From assembly GCA_963769115.1 (NCBI GenBank), contig CAVYKN010000014.1, forward strand, positions 1-64,000: a stretch of DNA of 64,000 nt, written 5' to 3'. The position numbers were made by a program, and so were the translations under genes. The notes below the pieces were generated by a model that made no database searches, was not told the origin of the DNA, and worked only from the letters and a program-made list of their open reading frames with translations. Each line of letters begins with the position of its first letter. Position 1 is the stretch's first letter. This DNA comes from DASTFY01 sp963769115 (lineage in GTDB: Bacteria; Actinomycetota; Acidimicrobiia; Acidimicrobiales; Ilumatobacteraceae). Shown here piece after piece: positions 1 to 8,012 of the stretch.

Positions 1-21
1 GGAGCCCGTCGTCCGCCGTGC

Positions 22-693
22 TCACCGCCGCCAGAAGAGGAGGTGCGTGACGCCGCTGGGGCTGGGCACGGACTCGAGGTGGAACCGGTCGAGCAGGTCC
101 TCGTGGGAGGTCCAGAGTCGCTCCCCTCGGCCGATCTCGATCGGCGCGACGGCGACATGGATGGTGTCGATGAGATCCGCCTCGAGGAACTGCCGAACGG
201 TGGCGACGCCGCCTCCGATCCGTACGTCCTTCCCCTCAGCGGCGTCCTTGGCCTGCTGCAACGCCTCCGCGGGCGTCGCATCGAGGAAGTGGAACGTGGT
301 GTCGGCCAGCGTGAAGCTGGGTCGGTGATGGTGGGTGAGGACGAACACGGGGGTGTGGAAGGGCGGGGTGTCTCCCCACCACCCCTTCCAGTCGAGGTTC
401 TCCCACGGGCCACGCTGCGGCCCGAACTTGTTGCGGCCCATGATCTCGGCACCGATGTTCCGCGGGTAGTCGCGGGTGAAGTAGTCGTCCAGCCCTCGGG
501 ATCCGCCGGGCTCGGTCCGGTTCGGCCAGCTCGCGGTGGCGAACGCCCACGAGGCCAGGTCGGCCGGGAGGCTGGCGGCGCCACCACCCGGGGTTCGGCG
601 TGTCCGAAGGGCGCCTCGAGGCTCTGGCCTTCGCCAGCGCCGAACCCGTCCATCGACACGCATGAAGTTCTGCACTCGCACCAGTTGGGACAT
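22..693 (-). CDS. RibD C-terminal/dihydrofolate reductase-like protein, with compensated frameshift
   Basis: Small reductase of the RibD C-terminal/DHFR-like superfamily, probably NAD(P)H-dependent; the substrate is unknown. From about residue 70 the frame matches the family well: AEIMGRNKFGPQRGPW, then HTPVFVLTHH, the glycine-rich DVRIGGGVATVRQFL cofactor loop and a C-terminal SGVTHLLFWRR. The N-terminus starts well (MSQLVRVQNF), but the next stretch is basic nonsense in this frame. In another frame the same DNA reads SMDGFGAGEGQSLEAPFGHA, which is the expected family sequence. Two opposite indels, near 645-655 and 575-590, therefore flank it. A second member of the family lies at 3947-4549. 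Family assignment is firm; the middle of the translated protein is not reliable. Confidence 0.8.
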   Translation of the reverse strand: MSQLVRVQNFMRVDGRVRRWRRPEPRGALRTRRTPGGGAASLPADLASWAFATASWPNRTEPGGSRGLDDYFTRDYPRNIGAEIMGRNKFGPQRGPWENLDWKGWWGDTPPFHTPVFVLTHHHRPSFTLADTTFHFLDATPAEALQQAKDAAEGKDVRIGGGVATVRQFLEADLIDTIHVAVAPIEIGRGERLWTSHEDLLDRFHLESVPSPSGVTHLLFWRR

Positions 694-760
694 TCATCGA
701 TCCTTTCTCGATGTGTGCGTACGAACCCTCGGTCGGCGTCGCGTCGCGGCGGTCGTGGGT

Positions 761-1249
761 TCAGGCGACCCCGAGATGGCGAGCGAGCTTCTGCATCGTC
801 TGCAGACCGAGCTCGACCGCGCCGAAGCCGATGCTTGCGTCTCGCTGCTCGACGGTCGGGTGGAGCTGCCGCAGGGTCAGCACCGTCTTCCCGTCGGCTT
901 GTTCGTCGAGGGTGATCGTCACTCGGAAGCGTGCCGGGTCATCGTCGACGTCGGAGCCGTGATCCATCACCAGCCGCTCGCCTGGAACGACCTCGAGGTA
1001 GTCGAAGCGATTCGTGAACACGGTGCCGTCTCCGGAGGCCATGTCGAAGCACGCTCGGCCGCCCGGGCGCACGTCCATCTCTCGGACTGTGCAGGTGAAC
1101 CCATCGGGGCCGAACCATTGGCAGAAGGCATCCGCATCGGTCCACGCCGCGAACACCGCTTCGCGTGGGGCGTCGAGAACTCGAACGAGGACGATCTCAC
1201 GGTCGAGAGCCCACGTCGTCGGGTCGGTGATGGTCGGGGTGCTGCTCAT
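761..1249 (-). CDS. SRPBCC/AHSA1-family protein in ArsR operon
   Basis: START-like (AHSA1/Aha1-C) small-ligand-binding fold of 162 residues. The sequence shows the usual order: REIVLVRVLDAPREAVFAAW at the N-terminus, then the WFGPDGFT signature, MDVRPGG, FDYLEVVPGERLV and a C-terminal amphipathic helix ending TMQKLARHLGV. I chose the ATG at 1249 over an upstream start at 1396 because homology begins here and because the ATG overlaps the stop of the upstream ArsR gene by four bases (ATGA). That implies translational coupling. ArsR-AHSA1 pairs are common in actinobacteria and are thought to be autoregulated stress operons. The ligand is unknown. Confidence 0.85.
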   Translation of the reverse strand: MSSTPTITDPTTWALDREIVLVRVLDAPREAVFAAWTDADAFCQWFGPDGFTCTVREMDVRPGGRACFDMASGDGTVFTNRFDYLEVVPGERLVMDHGSDVDDDPARFRVTITLDEQADGKTVLTLRQLHPTVEQRDASIGFGAVELGLQTMQKLARHLGVA

Positions 1250-1611
1250 GGCTTCTCCAATGTCGGTGGGGATGCGGTTCGGTCCGACGTGCGCCGGAGG
1301 TGCGCATCGAGGCGGTCGAGGCGCTGCTCCCATGCAGCTCGGGTGTGCTCGGCCCACGCGGCGATCTCGACCAGAGGCTCCGGCCGCAGCCGGCATGGCC
1401 GCCGTTGGCCATCTCGGCCGCGACTGATCAGACCCGCCTGCTCGAGGACCTTCAGATGACGGGAGATGGCCGGGAGGCTGATCGGGAACGGTTCGGCCAA
1501 CTCGAGCACCGTTGCCTCGCCGTCGGCCAGCCGACGCACGATCGAGCGCCGCGTGGGGTCCGACAAGGCGGCGAAGACGACGTCGAACCGATCGGGGGCC
1601 GTCACGGTCAT
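1246..1611 (-). CDS. ArsR-family winged-helix repressor
   Basis: Short winged-helix DNA-binding regulator of 121 residues and first gene of a two-gene operon with the AHSA1-like protein. Visible features are FAALSDPTRRSIVRRLADGE (helix 1-2), VLELAEPFPISLPAISRHLK (helix-turn-helix; the SxPAISRHLKVLEQAGLI core is typical) and a wing with GRDGQRRPCRLRPEPL. No CxC metal site is evident, so this resembles the SdpR/non-metal ArsR branch associated with AHSA1 proteins rather than an arsenic sensor. It is preceded by a strong sigma70-like promoter overlapped by an inverted repeat at 1650-1669, which suggests autorepression. Confidence 0.9.
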   Translation of the reverse strand: MTVTAPDRFDVVFAALSDPTRRSIVRRLADGEATVLELAEPFPISLPAISRHLKVLEQAGLISRGRDGQRRPCRLRPEPLVEIAAWAEHTRAAWEQRLDRLDAHLRRTSDRTASPPTLEKP

Positions 1612-1641
1612 CGTTGCCGTCGCTCCGGCAGATACTTCACA

Positions 1642-1677
1642 GAGTCGTTATTTAACAGAACATCTAAATTCAGTCAA
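1642..1677 (-). promoter_or_regulatory. Promoter with overlapping inverted-repeat operator for the arsR-AHSA1 operon
   Basis: On the minus strand a -35 TTGACT (1677-1672) and a -10 TAAATA (1654-1649) are separated by exactly 17 bases. The -10 lies about 38 bases upstream of the ArsR ATG at 1611. The spacer and -10 contain an inverted repeat, ATTTA-N10-TAAAT, at 1650-1669. The block is strikingly AT-rich against the GC-rich surroundings. Binding of the ArsR product here would block RNA polymerase, giving negative autoregulation. The hexamers and repeat are seen directly; the repressor assignment is inferred from position. Confidence 0.75.
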
Positions 1678-2318
1678 GGACGCCCGGCGTGTCGACGCAG
1701 CACTTCGCTCCAGTGCCTGCTTGAGCGCACAACTTCTGCGAGCACCAACGGTGGCCGGTGACCTAGGACGCGCCCGAGTCGGCGTTCGGCGTAGTCCTAG
1801 CCGTGGCGCCTGCTCATCATCCCTCCTCTCGCGTGCCGACCGCCGGTCGAGCAAACTGGGTACCGAATCCGCGGTCTCGGGCGTTCGGTAGCGCCCGACC
1901 GCCGGAGGTATCCGGACGCGTCGGACCGCGATCCGAGTCCAGCCCACCATGCAGCACTCATTTTGACGTCCTGGGCGGCGAATCTGTCGCAACCCGTTCG
2001 GAGATTGTCCCCGAGGCTGCCCAAACAACGTCGACCCGCACATCGTCGCCGATGTCCTCGACGAGGTCAGCCCGATCAATCGACTGCCGAAGTGCCGGTC
2101 CGGGACGCTCGCGATCGTGAGCAGGCCCGGTCTGACGGGTCCTCTTTGACGCGTCAGATCTGGCGCTCGGCGTCCCGCTGCCGAACGGTGCAGGCGACCG
2201 AATGGCTGACGTCGGATGTTCGGCAACGCGATCCAGCCGGCGATCCGGACATTGCGCGGCGTGATACTCGGTTGCGGATAGCGGACACGCCGGAGCTGCG
2301 GTGAGGTAGGACAGGGAG
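1678..2318. other. Gene-free stretch between the arsR operon and the DinB-like gene
   Basis: About 640 bases upstream of both flanking genes. Open frames exist on both strands, but none has recognisable family sequence and composition is arginine/serine/proline-rich in all of them, as expected for non-coding high-GC DNA. It contains one copy of a dispersed repeat (2091-2168). No convincing promoter for the DinB-like gene was seen. Confidence 0.5.
2091..2168 (+). repeat. Dispersed intergenic repeat, copy A
   Basis: About 78 bases that recur at 7644-7722 in the same orientation. The first 30 bases differ at one position, the middle is looser, and the last part is again well conserved after one gap. 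The 3' part of this copy carries a near-perfect palindrome centred on CAGATCTG (2151-2166, GCG-T-CAGATCTG-G-CGC). It lies about 150 bases upstream of the DinB-like gene. It may be a small mobile element or a conserved regulatory RNA/DNA element; nothing here decides. Confidence 0.6.
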
Positions 2319-2819
2319 ATGGCCCGGTCGACCGATGACCAACGAATCAATGGGTGGACGGCGGATCTGCGCGCACGCGTTGACGAGCTCGTTGACGAGT
2401 ATCGGGCGTCGCTCCACGACTCCCTCGACGGGCTCACGGAGGAGGAGGCGAGGCTTCGGCTGGTCCCGTCGAAGACCACGTTGCTCGGCCTGGTCAAGCA
2501 CGTCACGTACGTCGAAGGCGTCTGGTTCGACCAGGCGATCAGTGGCCGCGCTTACGCCGACATCGGCATTCCCACCACCCCTGACCGTTCCTTCACGCTG
2601 ACGAAGAAGGACACGATCGCCTCGGTCCAGACCTCCTATCGCCGCCGATGTGAGCGGTCGCGGCGCACCATGGCGGCGCTCGACCTCGACGTTGTCGTTC
2701 ACGGTCGTGGCCAGCGCCCAGTGTGGGCGTTGCAACTACAGGTGCTCCGTGAGCTCGCCCAACACGCTGGCCACGCCGACATCCTGCGTGAGCAGATCCT
2801 TGACCGACGGGCGGACTGA
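2319..2819 (+). CDS. DinB-superfamily protein (DUF664-like)
   Basis: Four-helix-bundle protein of 166 residues from the DinB/YfiT superfamily, DUF664 branch, many of which bind a divalent metal and act as thiol (mycothiol or bacillithiol) dependent transferases. The expected histidines are visible: LGLVKHVTYVEGVWF in the first half and RELAQHAGHADILREQI in the C-terminal helix. Together these would form the three-His metal site. The N-terminal helix RVDELVDEYRASLHDSLDGL is also typical. Length is normal for the family. It stands alone, with gene-free DNA upstream and about 270 bases before the next gene. Substrate is unknown; a mycothiol link is inferred only from actinobacterial context. Confidence 0.85.
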   Translation: MARSTDDQRINGWTADLRARVDELVDEYRASLHDSLDGLTEEEARLRLVPSKTTLLGLVKHVTYVEGVWFDQAISGRAYADIGIPTTPDRSFTLTKKDTIASVQTSYRRRCERSRRTMAALDLDVVVHGRGQRPVWALQLQVLRELAQHAGHADILREQILDRRAD

Positions 2820-3086
2820 CACGCCGGTCCCAGCACGATGGGGGGCGCCGATTTGTGGCTGCCTCAACCTCCGAGCGTGCGCTTTCGTCGAGACTGCGTT
2901 CGTGCGTCGCGCCGGGTGCTGATGAGGTTACGTGACAGCGATGAGTTCGGCCGTCCTCCGCCGTCTGTCATTTTGGCTGTCAGCCACTCGAGCTGATCGA
3001 CGGGGAAGGCGCGACGGCCGCACCCAAGAACCGCCCCGCGCTGCACGACTCCGGGCTCGGACGCGTGCAACGAAAGGACACAAGGC

Positions 3087-3917
3087 ATGACCGATTCGAG
3101 GCCAACCAGCGCCACTCGACCGTTCCGATTCGGGGTCACGGTGCCGCTCACGACGGATCTGCCGACATGGCGAGACCGCGTTCGCCGCTTCGCCGACAGC
3201 GGTTATTCCACGCTGCTCATGCCTGACTTCCCGCAACTTCAGCCCGCGCCCGGCCCGACGCTCGCCCTCGCTGCCGCCCTCACCGACCTGCGGGTGGGCA
3301 CTTGGGTGTACGCGTCGCCGCTGCGTTCCGCGTGGAGCACGGCGTGGGAAGCGCACTCGCTGTCGATGCTGACCGAGGGTCGCTTCGAGATGGGCGTTGG
3401 TGCTGGAAGGCCGGGGATCGAAGACGAGCTCCGCGAACGGGGAATGCCCGTCGCAGGACCGAGCGAGCGGCTTGCTCAGTTGCGCGAAACCGTGACGATG
3501 TTGCGTGAGCTCGACGGCCCCGACCTTCACACGCCGGTCGTGATGGCCGTGCACGGACCGAAGGCCCAGGCGCTGGCGGCGGAACTCGCGGACACGGTCA
3601 CTTTCGCAGTGATGCCGGGTGAGCCACGAGCGGACGTCGAGCGCCTGGTGCACGACTTCCGAGCCACCCGCGACGTCGAACTCTCGCAGCATGTCGCGGT
3701 CATCGGCGACGCTGTCGCGCCATTTATGGCGCCGCCCGATACCGACGCGGCTGCGCTCCGCGCCGCCGACTCGCTGGCGATCCTTCCAGACGACCCGGCG
3801 GCCGCAGCCGAGGAGATCAAGCGGCGTCGGGAGGAGATCGGCCTCTCCTACTTCGTGTTCGGCGCCGACGTCTCCGACGCACTCGCGCCGGTCGTCGCCG
3901 AGCTAGCTGGAACGTGA
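3087..3917 (+). CDS. LLM-class (luciferase-like) flavin or F420-dependent oxidoreductase
   Basis: TIM-barrel luciferase-like monooxygenase superfamily member of 276 residues. Visible: FRFGVTVPLTTDLPTWRDRV (strand 1), DSGYSTLLMPDF, LALAAALTDLRVGTWVYA, the RSAWSTAWEAHSLSMLTEGRFEMGVGAGRP block that is the most diagnostic family region, and a C-terminal EEIKRRREEIGLSYFVFG. Actinobacterial homologues usually use coenzyme F420, but the sequence alone does not separate F420 from FMN use. The ATG at 3087 follows AAGGACACAAGGC, a weak ribosome site. The next gene (3947) begins 29 bases downstream on the same strand, so the two are probably co-transcribed. Confidence 0.85.
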   Translation: MTDSRPTSATRPFRFGVTVPLTTDLPTWRDRVRRFADSGYSTLLMPDFPQLQPAPGPTLALAAALTDLRVGTWVYASPLRSAWSTAWEAHSLSMLTEGRFEMGVGAGRPGIEDELRERGMPVAGPSERLAQLRETVTMLRELDGPDLHTPVVMAVHGPKAQALAAELADTVTFAVMPGEPRADVERLVHDFRATRDVELSQHVAVIGDAVAPFMAPPDTDAAALRAADSLAILPDDPAAAAEEIKRRREEIGLSYFVFGADVSDALAPVVAELAGT

Positions 3918-3946
3918 CCGCAACCGCCTCACGAACAAGGAGCATC

Positions 3947-4549
3947 ATGCAAGTGCTACTCGTTGACTTCATCACCTCGCTCGATGGCTACGCGTCAGGA
4001 GAGGGCTGGCCCGGTTGGTGGGGCCTGCAGGGGCCCCAGTACCTCGCGTGGCTCGAGGAGCAGCCCGAGGTCACCTATCTGATGGGCGCCAACACCTACC
4101 GGCTGATGTCCGGCTTCGCCGCCGGCGAGATGCCCAAGGGGACCGACGAGTTCAGCACCGACGAAGAAGCGTCCGTCGACGGGCTCACCGGCACGTCAAA
4201 GGTGGTGTTCTCGTCCTCGCTCGACGACCCCCTCACCTGGGCCAACAGCAGACTCGTGCGCGACGACGCCGTCGACGCCGTCCGGGCGATGAAGGAGCAA
4301 GGCTCAGGTCTGCTGAGCACGATCGGAAGCCTGAGCTTGTGCCGGTCGCTGCTGCGCGGTGGTCTCGTTGATCGGTTCCGGGTCGTGATGTTCCCGGTGA
4401 TCACCGGCGCCACCGGATCAGAACGCATCTACGACGGCTACCCCGATGTCGCGCTCGACATGATCGAGAGCCGAACCTTTGACGGCCGCATCCAGCTCGT
4501 CGAGTACCGGCCTCGCGTACTCGACCGCCCACCTCTGGCCACCGCATGA
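3947..4549 (+). CDS. RibD C-terminal/dihydrofolate reductase-like protein
   Basis: Second DHFR/RibD-like reductase, 200 residues. MQVLLVDFITSLDGYASGEG is the classical N-terminal strand and loop, followed by YLMGANTYRLMSGF, a KVVFSSSLDDPLTW segment, and LLSTIGSLSLCRSLLRGGLVD, where the usual glycine-rich GG(S/G) cofactor loop reads TIGSLSL. The ATG at 3947 is preferred to an upstream GTG at 3914 because AAGGAG sits five bases upstream and homology begins here. It follows the LLM oxidoreductase closely and is likely in the same transcript. The physiological substrate is unknown; such proteins are often called riboflavin-biosynthesis-like but are rarely involved in it. Confidence 0.85.
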   Translation: MQVLLVDFITSLDGYASGEGWPGWWGLQGPQYLAWLEEQPEVTYLMGANTYRLMSGFAAGEMPKGTDEFSTDEEASVDGLTGTSKVVFSSSLDDPLTWANSRLVRDDAVDAVRAMKEQGSGLLSTIGSLSLCRSLLRGGLVDRFRVVMFPVITGATGSERIYDGYPDVALDMIESRTFDGRIQLVEYRPRVLDRPPLATA

Positions 4550-4766
4550 CGCGAGGAGCGTGAGTTCCCCGCATCGGCCGCGGCATATCCCCGATCGAGA
4601 CTGACCGGGGCTGATGCGCTGAACCCGTGTCATCGCGATCTGTCGATGACCCGGCGGTTGGTGATGCACTCGACCCCCACGCGGCAGCGCGTTCTGTGAC
4701 ACCGTGTGGTTGCGCTCGACTCCGAGCAGGCTGCCGAGTACGGAGCGTGCGGACGAAGGCCCGAGA

Positions 4767-5867
4767 TCAAGGTGCGCTGGTCGTGAAGAGTGCGTTTCCG
4801 GGGTCGCCAGGTGTTGTCTCGACGGTGACCGGGCCGAAACCGGCCTCTCCAAGTAGCTGGAGCGCGGTCTCTTCACCCCAGCCGGTACCCAGGCCTGCGC
4901 CGCCGTGTGCCAGTGAGACGGTCATGCAGTGCAGTGTGCTCACGGCGTAGGTGAACGGCGCCATGGGGTTGTCGAGGTTGTCCTCGAGGGCGGCGGGCAT
5001 GCGGGGTTCGTTCATCAGGAAGAGGCCGCCCGGAGTGAGCGATTCTCGGACCCGTCGTAGCATGCCTGCGGGGTCGACTTGGTCGTGCACGGCGTTGAAC
5101 GCGACGACGATGTCGAAGGGTTGGGCCGGGTGGAGTTGGGCCGCGTCGCATTGTTCGAAGGTGACGTTGTTCAGGCCGTTGTCTGCCGCCCGGGCTCGAC
5201 CGCGGTCGAGTCCGTCGGGGTCGAGGTCGTAGCCGACGAACGTGGACTGGGGGAAGGCCTCGGCGAGGAGCACGACCACGGCGCCGGTCCCGCAGGCAAC
5301 GTCGGCGACGCGGGCTCCGGCTCGCAGTCGCTCGAGGACGCCGGGTGCGAGGGGGAGGATCGTGTCGATGAGGGTTTCCTCGTAGAGCGGACCCCAGAGG
5401 ATGTCCATGAGATCGTGGATCTCGGGCTTGTAGGCGTCCCAGGGCACGCCTCCGCCAGACCGGAACGCGTCAGTGACCGCGGCGACGTGGCGGCCGAGCT
5501 CGGTGACGAGCGCGCCGACGGGCGCGAGGTCCGCCGCGCCGCGGGAAAGGCAGATGGCGTGCTCGCGTGGCAGCCAGTAGTGACCAGTTGCCGGGTCGTA
5601 CTCGAAGATGCCGCCGGTTGCCATGGCGGCGAGCCACTCACGGACGTAGCGCTCGGTGAGGCCGGCTCGGTCGGCGAGCTGCGCGCAGGTCATCGGTTGG
5701 CCGGCGGCCGCATCGAAGAGGCCGGTCCGCCGGCCGATCTCGATGAGGTAGGTGAGTGCGCCCCCGGTGAAGAGCCCGAAGAGCCGACCGGCGAACTCTT
5801 CCACCGCGGCTTCGTCGATATCGGCGAGAGGGGCCGCGGCGCTGTCGTTGCTGTCGATTGTGGTCAT
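4767..5867 (-). CDS. Class I SAM-dependent methyltransferase with N-terminal winged helix
   Basis: Protein of 366 residues. Residues about 20-120 form a winged-helix dimerisation region of the O-methyltransferase type (LTYLIEIGRRTGLFDAA, then CAQLADRAGLTERYVREWLA). The Rossmann methyltransferase domain follows, with motif I ARVADVACGTGAVVVLLAEA and the acidic strand FVGYDLDPDGLDRGRAR, then FDIVVAFNAVHD. The ATG at 5867 was chosen over 5957 because it precedes the conserved region directly. It faces away from the HD-GYP gene's coding end by about 60 bases on the same strand. Substrate is not predictable; this architecture occurs in small-molecule O-methyltransferases and in proteins of unknown role. 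Confidence 0.8.
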   Translation of the reverse strand: MTTIDSNDSAAAPLADIDEAAVEEFAGRLFGLFTGGALTYLIEIGRRTGLFDAAAGQPMTCAQLADRAGLTERYVREWLAAMATGGIFEYDPATGHYWLPREHAICLSRGAADLAPVGALVTELGRHVAAVTDAFRSGGGVPWDAYKPEIHDLMDILWGPLYEETLIDTILPLAPGVLERLRAGARVADVACGTGAVVVLLAEAFPQSTFVGYDLDPDGLDRGRARAADNGLNNVTFEQCDAAQLHPAQPFDIVVAFNAVHDQVDPAGMLRRVRESLTPGGLFLMNEPRMPAALEDNLDNPMAPFTYAVSTLHCMTVSLAHGGAGLGTGWGEETALQLLGEAGFGPVTVETTPGDPGNALFTTSAP

Positions 5868-5928
5868 GCGACGAACGTACGGAATCGGGTGGCCACGGTC
5901 ATGGGGCGCGCACCCCAAGTTCTTGCCG

Positions 5929-7479
5929 TCAGGTCGCTTCGGCGGCCTCGCCGTCATGGGCGAGCATCAAGCCGTGCTTCATGGCGAACACGCCCGCCAT
6001 GGCGCGGTTGTTGACTCCGATCTTGGCGTAGATGCGCTCGACATGGTTGCTGGCGGTCTTGCGGGAGATCACGAGGCGCTCGGCGATCTGCTTGTGGGAC
6101 AACCCTTGCGCGACGAGGCGCAGAACCTCGACCTCGCGAGCGGTGAGACCGCCCGGCCACTCCCGCTTCCGACGGACCCGGTGACCCGCCGCTCGGAGCA
6201 CGGCGTTCACGGCGTCGCCGTCGAGCCGTCCGGCCTTCACCTCGGCGCGCAGGTGCGACTCAACCTCACCAGCAGGAGCCGAGCTCCGATGCGGCCGCGC
6301 CTCGGTCCTGGTCTGGTAGGCGTCAGCGGCGGCGAGGACCCTGCTCGCCAACGACAAGGCCGAGCCGGTCACCCCGCGGGGATAGCCGGAGCCATCGAGT
6401 CGCTCGTGGTGCTCGGCAGCGAGCTGCCCGACCGCAGCGAGCGGGCTCGACGCGAACATGCGGTCCACGAAGTACGGGTGGAGCCGGACGCGCTCCATCT
6501 CCTGGGCGGACAGGGGGCCGCGCTTGTCCCAGATCGAGTTCGGAACGCCGAGCTGACCAACGTCGTGCACCAGCGCGGCACGCCGCAGTAGGTGGCGGTC
6601 CGGGGCCGGCAGCGATACCTCCTCCCCGGCGCCAGCGGCGAGGTCAGCCACGTTGCGGGCGTGACCGATGGCGAACGGGGCCTTGAGATCAACGAAGTCG
6701 CCGATCGCCTCGAGGGCGGCATCGAGATCGCCCGCGCTCAGCGCGCCGGCCGCAACGGGCCGCCGGTCCATCAGCGCGTCCCAACTGGTCACCTGCTCGA
6801 TCTCATCGAAGAGCTCGGTGGCACAGGCGCAGAACAAGTCGACGAGCTCCGGGTCGAACTGAGTTCCTCGCCGCGCTCGGGCGACCCCGACGGCGGCACC
6901 GACGCCGCCCGCTTCGTGAAAGACCTCGACCACATCGGCGAGGTTCACGAGACGCGACGCGACCAGGATGTCGCTCCCCTTGACCTCGCCCGGATCGCCC
7001 TTGCCGTCCCATCGCTCGAAGGTCTGCGCGATGTTGGCGCGAACGACGTCGCCGAGACCCAGCCGCTCGGCCAGCTGGTCAGCGGCGCGCCAGTGATTGT
7101 CCAGCATCGCGTCCATCGCCTTGACACCGTCACCGAGGAATGCGGCACCAAGACGTGCACGCTCAGCCATCCGTCGTCCGCTTCCGATGTGGCGGATCAC
7201 GAACGCAGCGCTCTCCACCGGACGGCCGAAGTCAACCGACCGGATGTCGTGCTTGACCGCGCAGTCGTCGCCGAACCACTTCGCCTGCTCGTAAGCGTCA
7301 ATGTGACAACCGACCCACGCCATCATCGACGACAAGTACACGGTCTCGCGCTCATCAGCGCCGAGCCCCATCTCCTCTGCGAGGCGAAGGGCCAGGTACG
7401 TCTGGCGGAGCACGTGCTCCATGGGATGTCCCATACCAAGATCGGTGCCGAGGGAGAGCGCGGCGAGCAGTTCAGGCAT
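5929..7479 (-). CDS. Tandem HD-GYP phosphodiesterase-like protein with C-terminal LuxR HTH
   Basis: 516 residues. The N-terminal half (about 1-240) is a degenerate HD-GYP repeat whose signature reads FERWDGKGDPGE. The second half (about 250-420) has the fuller set: GHARNVADLA, LVHDVGQLGVPNSIW (the HD pair) and HHERLDGSGYPRG (HD-GYP loop). The last 65 residues are a LuxR/FixJ-type HTH, LTAREVEVLRLVAQGLSHKQ then SRKTASNHVERIYAKIGV. HD-GYP domains usually hydrolyse cyclic di-GMP, so this could couple nucleotide sensing to DNA binding. That is inference. The start ATG at 7479 follows GGGCGGGGTGAG. The upstream extension to 7755 shows no conserved sequence and crosses a dispersed repeat. Confidence 0.85.
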   Translation of the reverse strand: MPELLAALSLGTDLGMGHPMEHVLRQTYLALRLAEEMGLGADERETVYLSSMMAWVGCHIDAYEQAKWFGDDCAVKHDIRSVDFGRPVESAAFVIRHIGSGRRMAERARLGAAFLGDGVKAMDAMLDNHWRAADQLAERLGLGDVVRANIAQTFERWDGKGDPGEVKGSDILVASRLVNLADVVEVFHEAGGVGAAVGVARARRGTQFDPELVDLFCACATELFDEIEQVTSWDALMDRRPVAAGALSAGDLDAALEAIGDFVDLKAPFAIGHARNVADLAAGAGEEVSLPAPDRHLLRRAALVHDVGQLGVPNSIWDKRGPLSAQEMERVRLHPYFVDRMFASSPLAAVGQLAAEHHERLDGSGYPRGVTGSALSLASRVLAAADAYQTRTEARPHRSSAPAGEVESHLRAEVKAGRLDGDAVNAVLRAAGHRVRRKREWPGGLTAREVEVLRLVAQGLSHKQIAERLVISRKTASNHVERIYAKIGVNNRAMAGVFAMKHGLMLAHDGEAAEAT

Positions 7480-8012
7480 GCTCACCCCGCCCCTCAACCC
7501 CGACGATCCCACAACGTCGATGATTGCAGACCTCGGAAAGCAGAGTCCGGCCAGCCGGGCGGCAGATCGACGCCCCGGGTTGCACAACGAAGGCCCCGGC
7601 CGTCCCCGAACGCGCGGACATGTCGACGTAGGGCATGACCCCGAGTGCCGGTCAGGGACGCTCGCGATCGTGACCAGGGCTCGTTTGACCGGTCGCCCCC
7701 TGACGCGCCAGATCTGCCGATCGACCGTCGTTGCGTCCACGCGCGGAGCGGGCATTAGGTGTGGTTTGACGCCGTCGTAACGAGAGCCGAGTCACTCCTG
7801 AACTCGTCGCGCTCGGTGCTTCAGGTCGCCGAGCAGGGCACGACTTGTGCTCGCGGCTAGCACGCAGTTGGGCTGTCGTGGGCCGTTCCAACGCGCCAGC
7901 GAGCCGGGCGATCGAGGCACGCGGCGCGCCGGGATTGGGACGCGTTACTCCGACAACGACGTCCTTAGCGGATTGTGTCCAACGGTCCGTGGCACCAAGA
8001 CACCCCGCACCA
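7480..8012. other. Gene-free stretch upstream of the HD-GYP/LuxR gene
   Basis: About 530 bases between the HD-GYP gene start and the reconstructed end of the next gene. It carries copy B of the dispersed repeat (7644-7722). Open frames here are low-complexity and do not resemble proteins. No convincing promoter hexamers or hairpin terminator were found. Confidence 0.5.
7644..7722 (+). repeat. Dispersed intergenic repeat, copy B
   Basis: Partner of the copy at 2091-2168, roughly four-fifths identical by eye with one gap. It shares AGTGCCGGTC, GGGACGCTCGCGATCGTGA and the CAGATCTG core near its 3' end, but the flanking palindrome is poorer here. It lies about 165 bases upstream of the HD-GYP/LuxR start and in the opposite orientation to that gene, so a simple promoter role for both copies is unlikely. 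Confidence 0.6.

Noticed and set aside
43..915. Long plus-strand frame opposite the DHFR-like gene
   Set aside because: Shadow of the minus-strand gene: Arg/Gly-rich, no family motifs, and spans two opposite-strand genes.
2151..2166. Palindrome around CAGATCTG as a transcription terminator
   Set aside because: No U-run follows, no gene ends nearby, and the palindrome belongs to a dispersed repeat.
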